DNA of 48,153 bases from Polaribacter sp. GTDB taxonomy: Bacteria > Bacteroidota > Bacteroidia > Flavobacteriales > Flavobacteriaceae. The DNA lies in contig JABAZI010000071.1 in assembly GCA_018608545.1 (NCBI GenBank), positions 1 through 48,153 of the forward strand, given 5' to 3'. Below the pieces are notes generated by a model that was given only the letters and a program-made list of their open reading frames with translations, was not told the origin of the DNA and did no database searches. A program made the position numbers and the translations under genes. This document shows, in pieces, positions 43,600 to 48,153 of the stretch (within the stretch, counting starts at the first letter, position 1; the number at the start of each line of letters is the position of its first letter).

Positions 43600-44928
43600 T
43601 TATTTCATTCCTTGCATCATTTGCATCATTTTTTTACCACCTCCTCCTTGCATCATTTTCATCATTTTACTCATTTGATTGAATTGCTTCATCAATTGAT
43701 TGATTTCTTGAATAGTAGTACCAGACCCTTTCGCAATTCGCTTTTTTCTACTAGCATTAATTGTCATGGGGGTGCTTCTTTCTTTTGGAGTCATGGAGTG
43801 AATGATTGCTTCAATTCCTTTAAAAGCATCATCATCAATATCGACATCTTTCATTGCTTTACCAGCTCCAGGGATCATTCCAACTAGATCTTTCATGCTT
43901 CCCATTTTTTTAATTTGCTGAATTTGGATTAAGAAGTCATCAAAACCAAACTGATTTTTTGCAATTTTCTTTTGTAATTTTCTAGCTTCCTCCTCATCAT
44001 ATTGATCTTGTGCTCGTTCAACTAATGAAATGACATCTCCCATTCCTAAAATTCGATCGGCCATTCTATCTGGATGGAAAACATCAATTGCATCCATTTT
44101 TTCGCCAGTACCAATAAATTTTATTGGTTTGTCTACTACAGACTTGATCGTTAATGCAGCTCCACCTCTTGTATCTCCGTCTAATTTTGTAAGAACAACA
44201 CCTTCAAAATTTAAAATAGCATTGAATGCTTTTGCTGTATTTACAGCATCTTGACCTGTCATAGAATCTACAACAAAAAGTGTTTCATGAGGATTCACCG
44301 CTTTATGAATGCTTGAGATTTCATTCATCATTTCTTCGTCTACAGCCAAACGTCCGGCTGTATCAATGATCACTACATTTTTGCCATTTGCTTTGGCATG
44401 TTTTATTGCATTGTTAGAAATTTCTACAGGGTTATTATTTCCAACTTCAGCATATACATCAACGCCAATTTGTTCTCCAACAACTTGTAATTGATTGATG
44501 GCAGCTGGTCTGTATACATCACAACCCACTAATAAAACTTCTTTAGATTTTTTAGTTTTTAGGTAGTTTGCCAATTTACCAGAAAATGTTGTTTTACCCG
44601 AACCTTGTAATCCAGACATTAAAATTACGGTTGGTGAACCTCCTAGATTAACTCCTACAGTTTCTCCACCCATTAATTCAGTTAGTTCATCCTTGACTAA
44701 CTTCACCATAAGTTGCCCTGGATTTAGGGTAGTTAATACGTCTTGGCCCAGCGCTTTGGTTTGAACTTTCTTGGTAAATTCTTTTGCAATTTTGAAGTTT
44801 ACATCGGCATCTAGTAAGGCTCTTCTTACTTCTTTTAGTGTTTCTGCAACATTAACTTCTGTAATTTTACCATGACCTTTAAGGGTATGTAAAGCTTTAT
44901 CTAGTTTATCGCTTAAATTATTAAACAT
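43600..44928 (-). CDS. ffh: Signal recognition particle protein Ffh
   Basis: Ffh binds signal sequences and 4.5S RNA and targets membrane proteins to FtsY and the Sec translocon. The 442-residue protein has an N-domain, then a G-domain with GLQGSGKT at residues 106-113, the DTAGR motif, and TKLDGDTRGG. The methionine-rich M-domain ends in a run with repeated Met, Lys and Gly residues (about 415-442). The start is the ATG at 44928, preceded by a good -7 box. It begins a short transcription unit with folD. Confidence 0.97.
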   Translation of the reverse strand: MFNNLSDKLDKALHTLKGHGKITEVNVAETLKEVRRALLDADVNFKIAKEFTKKVQTKALGQDVLTTLNPGQLMVKLVKDELTELMGGETVGVNLGGSPTVILMSGLQGSGKTTFSGKLANYLKTKKSKEVLLVGCDVYRPAAINQLQVVGEQIGVDVYAEVGNNNPVEISNNAIKHAKANGKNVVIIDTAGRLAVDEEMMNEISSIHKAVNPHETLFVVDSMTGQDAVNTAKAFNAILNFEGVVLTKLDGDTRGGAALTIKSVVDKPIKFIGTGEKMDAIDVFHPDRMADRILGMGDVISLVERAQDQYDEEEARKLQKKIAKNQFGFDDFLIQIQQIKKMGSMKDLVGMIPGAGKAMKDVDIDDDAFKGIEAIIHSMTPKERSTPMTINASRKKRIAKGSGTTIQEINQLMKQFNQMSKMMKMMQGGGGKKMMQMMQGMK

Positions 44929-44951
44929 AATTTGTCTTCTTTTTTAAAACA

Positions 44952-44959
44952 CAAATATA
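44952..44959 (-). promoter_or_regulatory. Candidate -7 box (TATATTTG) for ffh
   Basis: An exact TAnnTTTG match on the minus strand, about 24 bases before the ffh start codon. No -33 TTG at the usual spacing. The rest of the gap to msrB (to 45179) shows only a small palindrome at 45147-45161. Confidence 0.5.
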
Positions 44960-45179
44960 AGAATTAGAGCCGATTTGTATACTGAATACTCATAGTTTTT
45001 TATGTTTTTGAATTTTTATAGTAGGTGGATATCATGCTGACTCTTCTTTTAAAAAATACACGTTAAAAATAGGTATATGTATCTTAATGTCAGTTTAATA
45101 AAAAATATTCAACAGCCTATCTCTTAATTTTATTTACAAGAATTAAAATTCAACTTGAATTATTGAGTAGATCAATTAA

Positions 45180-45659
45180 TTATTTTTTTGAAGGAATAAA
45201 TTTCAATGCGACTCCATTAATACAGTGTCTTTTACCAGTGGTTTTTTTAGGTCCGTCACTAAATGAATGTCCCAAGTGTCCGCCACAAGTATTGCATTTT
45301 AATTCTGTTCTTGCATATCCTATATCATAATCGATGTCTAATGCCACGTTATTCTTTATAGCTCTATCAAATGAAGGCCAACCGGTCCCTGAATCAAATT
45401 TATGTTTAGATGAATATAATTCAGTTTTACAAGCTGCGCAAACATAAACTCCTTTTGTATAGTTTTTGTCGTAAGAACTAGAAAAAGCTACCTCAGTTCC
45501 TGCTTCGCGCAACACATAATATTGAATAGCTGTTAATTGATTTTTCCACTCAGAATTGGTTTTATTGATTTTATATTTTTTTTTTGGAACAGCGTTTTGT
45601 GATTTACTACAAAAGCTAATCAAAAAAAGAAGACTCAGCAGAGAGAAACGTATTTTCAT
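45180..45659 (-). CDS. msrB: Exported peptide-methionine (R)-S-oxide reductase
   Basis: MsrB reduces the R form of methionine sulfoxide in proteins. The 159-residue protein has an N-terminal signal peptide (hydrophobic residues 6-16), so it acts outside the cytoplasm. Zinc cysteines are Cys74-x2-Cys77 and Cys122-x2-Cys125. The catalytic Cys146 is in KRHCINGVALKF, and GTGWPSF (91-97) is the family signature. A cysteine at 17 could be lipidated, but the lipobox (Ile-Ser-Phe-Cys) is not ideal. Electron donors are not nearby. Confidence 0.95.
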   Translation of the reverse strand: MKIRFSLLSLLFLISFCSKSQNAVPKKKYKINKTNSEWKNQLTAIQYYVLREAGTEVAFSSSYDKNYTKGVYVCAACKTELYSSKHKFDSGTGWPSFDRAIKNNVALDIDYDIGYARTELKCNTCGGHLGHSFSDGPKKTTGKRHCINGVALKFIPSKK

Positions 45660-45827
45660 AAATTCGAAACTTTTTAATATTGATAAAAATCAAATCATTT
45701 TTACCAATTGAAATTAAGTAATGTTATTTATAAAGATAACACATGTAAGTGTATAAAAAATGTTAATTTTTTCGATGTTTAATCTTCATTTTACTATATT
45801 AGATTAGATAAAAAACAAATAAAATAC

Positions 45828-46649
45828 ATGATTAAAAAAGGTGCATTTCTTTTAATAATTTTCTTTTTTGCCTCCTGTAGTTCCGTACCTATTACAGGAA
45901 GAAAAAGAGTTAATTTTATGAGCGACTCGAAAGTTTTACCAGTAAGTTTTAGTCAATATAAAGGCTTTTTGGAAGAGAATACTTTGTCTAAAAATAAAAT
46001 ATTGAGCAATCAAATTAAAGAAGTTGGTAAAAAAATCGCCACTGCTGTCGATCTTTTTATGAGGGCCAATAATATGGTTTCAGAAGCAAATTCGTATCAA
46101 TGGGATTTTAATTTGATAGAAGATAAAAAAGTTAATGCTTGGTGTATGCCAGGAGGTAAGGTTGTTTTTTATACAGGAATTATGCCTGTTTGTCTCAACG
46201 AGAATGGAGTAGCAGCAGTCATGGGTCATGAAGTTGCACATGCTTTTGCCAAGCATGGTCAAGAAAGAATGTCTCAAGGACAGTTGCAACAAATTAGTAG
46301 TGCAGCACTCTCACTTGGAACCTCTAAAAAAGGAGAAAACACCGAACAAATTTGGAATACAGCTTTTGGTATTGGTTCTGGTTTAGGAATGTTAAAGTTT
46401 AGTAGAGTTCATGAGCAAGAAGCAGACAGGCTTGGATTAATTTTTATGATAATGGCAGGTTATGATGGCGCAGAGGCTGCTAAAGTTTGGTCCAGAATGA
46501 GTTCGCTTTCTGAAGGGAAATCATCCCCAGAAATTTTAAGTACGCATCCGTCAAATTCTTCAAGAATTCAAGATTTGAAAAATTATTTACCAACTGCAAA
46601 AAAATATGCTACTCAATTTATATCAAAAGCAAACACTCCAGTAAATTAA
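45828..46649 (+). CDS. M48-family metallopeptidase lipoprotein
   Basis: The 273-residue protein starts with a lipoprotein signal peptide (hydrophobic residues 7-15, ASC with Cys17) and so is anchored in a membrane facing the periplasm. The zinc site is HEVAH (His134, Glu135, His138), and the third ligand is in VHEQEADRLG (Glu196, with Asp200 of the ExxxD motif). The arrangement fits the Oma1/LoiP/BepA-type M48 peptidases but without TPR repeats. Such enzymes are involved in envelope protein quality control. It stands as a single gene between msrB (divergent) and the MFS transporter. Confidence 0.93.
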   Translation: MIKKGAFLLIIFFFASCSSVPITGRKRVNFMSDSKVLPVSFSQYKGFLEENTLSKNKILSNQIKEVGKKIATAVDLFMRANNMVSEANSYQWDFNLIEDKKVNAWCMPGGKVVFYTGIMPVCLNENGVAAVMGHEVAHAFAKHGQERMSQGQLQQISSAALSLGTSKKGENTEQIWNTAFGIGSGLGMLKFSRVHEQEADRLGLIFMIMAGYDGAEAAKVWSRMSSLSEGKSSPEILSTHPSNSSRIQDLKNYLPTAKKYATQFISKANTPVN

Positions 46650-46723
46650 GTGCTGAAAGAAATAGAATACCTATATTGTAATCGTTCCTTTTTTTTGAAC
46701 ACTTTTCTTAATAAAAATATATT

Positions 46724-48031
46724 ATGTTACAAATTGGAGATAAAAAATTAATAAATGCATGGGCATTTTATGATTGGGCTAATTCAGTATACTCATTAGT
46801 AATAAGTACCGCAGTATTTCCAATCTATTATTCAGGTTTAACTGCTTCAGAAGGGTTTGCGAATGCAGAGGGTAAGATAGCCTTCTTGGGAACATTGTGG
46901 ACTCCAACAAGTTTATATAATTATGCGTTAGCAGTTTCTTTTTTAATAGTTGCTTTTATTTCGCCAATGTTATCTGGAATTGCAGATTACGCAGGGAATA
47001 AGAAAAAATTTTTAAAAGCTTTTTGCTTATTAGGGTCACTTTCTGTGATGAGTTTATTCTTTTTTACCGGAAAAGAAACGCTCTGGGTAGCTATTCTGTT
47101 TACAATTTTAGCAAGTATCGGTTTTTGGGGGAGTGTCGTTTTTTACAATGCATATTTGCCAGAAGTGGCACCACCAGAGCAGCAAGATAATGTAAGTGCA
47201 AAAGGTTTTATGATGGGATATTTAGGTTCTATCTTGCTTTTAGTAATCTGTTTGGTTTTAATTGAAACAGAAGTATTTGGTTTTTATGATAAACAATTTG
47301 GTTCTCAATTATCGTTTGTACTGGTCGGTTTATGGTGGATTGGTTTTGCTCAAGTAACCTATAACGGCCTTCCAAATGAAGAAAAAGCTACTTTACCAAA
47401 AGATAATTATTTTATGAAAGGATTGATAGAAATTAAAAAAGTTGCTAAAGAATTGATCGTATACAAAGAATTAAAAATTTTTTTAATTTCATTTTTTTTG
47501 TTAAGTATCGGTGTTCAAACTATTATTTTAACCGCGGGTATATTTGGTGTAATTCTAGGATTGAAAACCCTAAATTTAATAGCTACAATATTATTGGTAC
47601 AATTTGTTGGAATTTTAGGAGCCTTTCTTTTCTCTAGACTATCTAACAGAATTGGAAACATTAAAACCCTAAAAATCACTATCGCAATTTGGGGGGTAGT
47701 TTGTTTAATTGGTTTTAATTTAACAAAAGAAACTCCAAATATAGAGATGTATTTCTATGTTTTAGGAGCCCTAATTGGACTAGTAATGGGGGCAATACAA
47801 TCTTTAGCAAGATCAACCTATTCTAAATTATTACCTAAAACTGAAGATACAGCGTCTTACTTTAGCTTTTACGATGTTACAGAAAAAATAGCGTTGGTTG
47901 TAGGAATGGTTACTTTTGGGTTATTAAATTCTTTGATTTCTATCCAATCTAGTGTTTTAGCGCTAGCTATATTCTTTATAGCTGCTTTTATTTCTATCAG
48001 TAGAATTAAGAAAACTACCTATGTTCATTAA
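46724..48031 (+). CDS. MFS transporter, UMF1/Atg22-like family
   Basis: This 435-residue integral membrane protein has about twelve hydrophobic segments. The N-terminus KLINAWAFYDWANSVYSLVI and the pattern 'SPMLSGIADYAGNKKKFLKAF' after the second helix are hallmarks of the UMF1 (Atg22-like) branch of the major facilitator superfamily. 'GALIGLVMGAIQSLARSTYSKLLP' in the second half is also typical. Its substrate is unknown; amino acid efflux has been proposed for the eukaryotic relatives. It lies 74 bases after the M48 gene on the same strand. The 122 bases after it, up to the window edge, show no gene. Confidence 0.9.
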   Translation: MLQIGDKKLINAWAFYDWANSVYSLVISTAVFPIYYSGLTASEGFANAEGKIAFLGTLWTPTSLYNYALAVSFLIVAFISPMLSGIADYAGNKKKFLKAFCLLGSLSVMSLFFFTGKETLWVAILFTILASIGFWGSVVFYNAYLPEVAPPEQQDNVSAKGFMMGYLGSILLLVICLVLIETEVFGFYDKQFGSQLSFVLVGLWWIGFAQVTYNGLPNEEKATLPKDNYFMKGLIEIKKVAKELIVYKELKIFLISFFLLSIGVQTIILTAGIFGVILGLKTLNLIATILLVQFVGILGAFLFSRLSNRIGNIKTLKITIAIWGVVCLIGFNLTKETPNIEMYFYVLGALIGLVMGAIQSLARSTYSKLLPKTEDTASYFSFYDVTEKIALVVGMVTFGLLNSLISIQSSVLALAIFFIAAFISISRIKKTTYVH

Positions 48032-48153
48032 TAAAAAACTCTTCTGATAAAGATAAAAATAAAGATAAGACTTGAATATGCTATGAAAAAAGGGATTATA
48101 AATGACTTATAACCCAATATTAAGAAGACACTTATCAATAGTAATTGAAAACC

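Noticed and set aside
45147..45161. Palindrome AATTCAA-C-TTGAATT between ffh and msrB
   Set aside because: Arms of seven AT-rich bases with a one-base centre cannot be told from chance and lie at no promoter that I can see.
45680..45707. Imperfect inverted repeat upstream of msrB (TTGATAAAAAT / ATTTTTACCAA)
   Set aside because: AT-rich with a mismatch and no T-run; could be an operator between the divergent msrB and M48 genes but there is no supporting evidence.
1..48153. CRISPR arrays, tRNA or rRNA genes, insertion sequences and prophage genes
   Set aside because: No regularly spaced repeats, cloverleaf-like segments, transposase motifs or phage structural genes were recognised by reading; a tRNAscan or ISfinder search would settle it.

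Overview
The window looks like a chromosome segment from a marine member of the Flavobacteriaceae (Bacteroidetes), close to the Polaribacter/Tenacibaculum group by style. The evidence is strongly AT-rich DNA, no Shine-Dalgarno sites, several TAnnTTTG -7 promoter boxes, type IX secretion (T9SS) C-terminal sorting domains, a SecA without the C-terminal zinc motif, a Bacteroidetes-type N-acylornithine transcarbamylase and a flavobacterial zeaxanthin gene cluster. No rRNA, tRNA, CRISPR array, insertion sequence or prophage was recognised. Most of the window is conserved core genome.

Layout. Bases 1-6000 hold the end of a secreted T9SS cargo protein and a large multidomain GH81 endo-beta-1,3-glucanase (laminarin or callose-type glucan), separated by a repeat-bearing, gene-poor spacer. 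Next come secA, a DUF2795 gene, a methyltransferase plus PduO-type cobalamin adenosyltransferase pair, and a two-gene wza-wzc polysaccharide export pair whose kinase ends in ten Tyr-Gly dipeptides. Then hutI, fumC, a 57-residue membrane protein with its own promoter and terminator, a TonB-dependent outer-membrane receptor, arsC and prfB. Bases 22022-28025 carry ltaE, a MerR/B12-domain-like regulator and crtI-crtB-crtZ-crtY, which together convert GGPP-derived phytoene to zeaxanthin. An old-yellow-enzyme reductase converges on crtY.

Bases 29514-40323 form one tight eleven-gene minus-strand operon: GNAT-argG-argC-proC-argD-proA-proB-argF'-argB-argE-argH. It combines arginine synthesis through N-acylated intermediates (probably N-succinyl, from residue Ala90 of the transcarbamylase) with the whole proline pathway. 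No argJ or classical argA is present, so the first-gene GNAT is a candidate glutamate N-acyltransferase.

The most interesting feature lies upstream of that operon. A near-perfect Bacteroidetes promoter (TTG-N19-TAGTTTTG) sits about 330 nt before the first gene. The intervening leader has a long-range 11-bp pairing, several local hairpins, and an 11-codon reading frame (MSILRFPKTRP) with two Arg and two Pro codons. This is a candidate transcription-attenuation or riboregulatory leader that senses both end products.

The right end holds a hypothetical lipoprotein, a cupin, a YwaF-like membrane protein, folD, ffh, an exported msrB, an M48 lipoprotein metallopeptidase and an MFS transporter.
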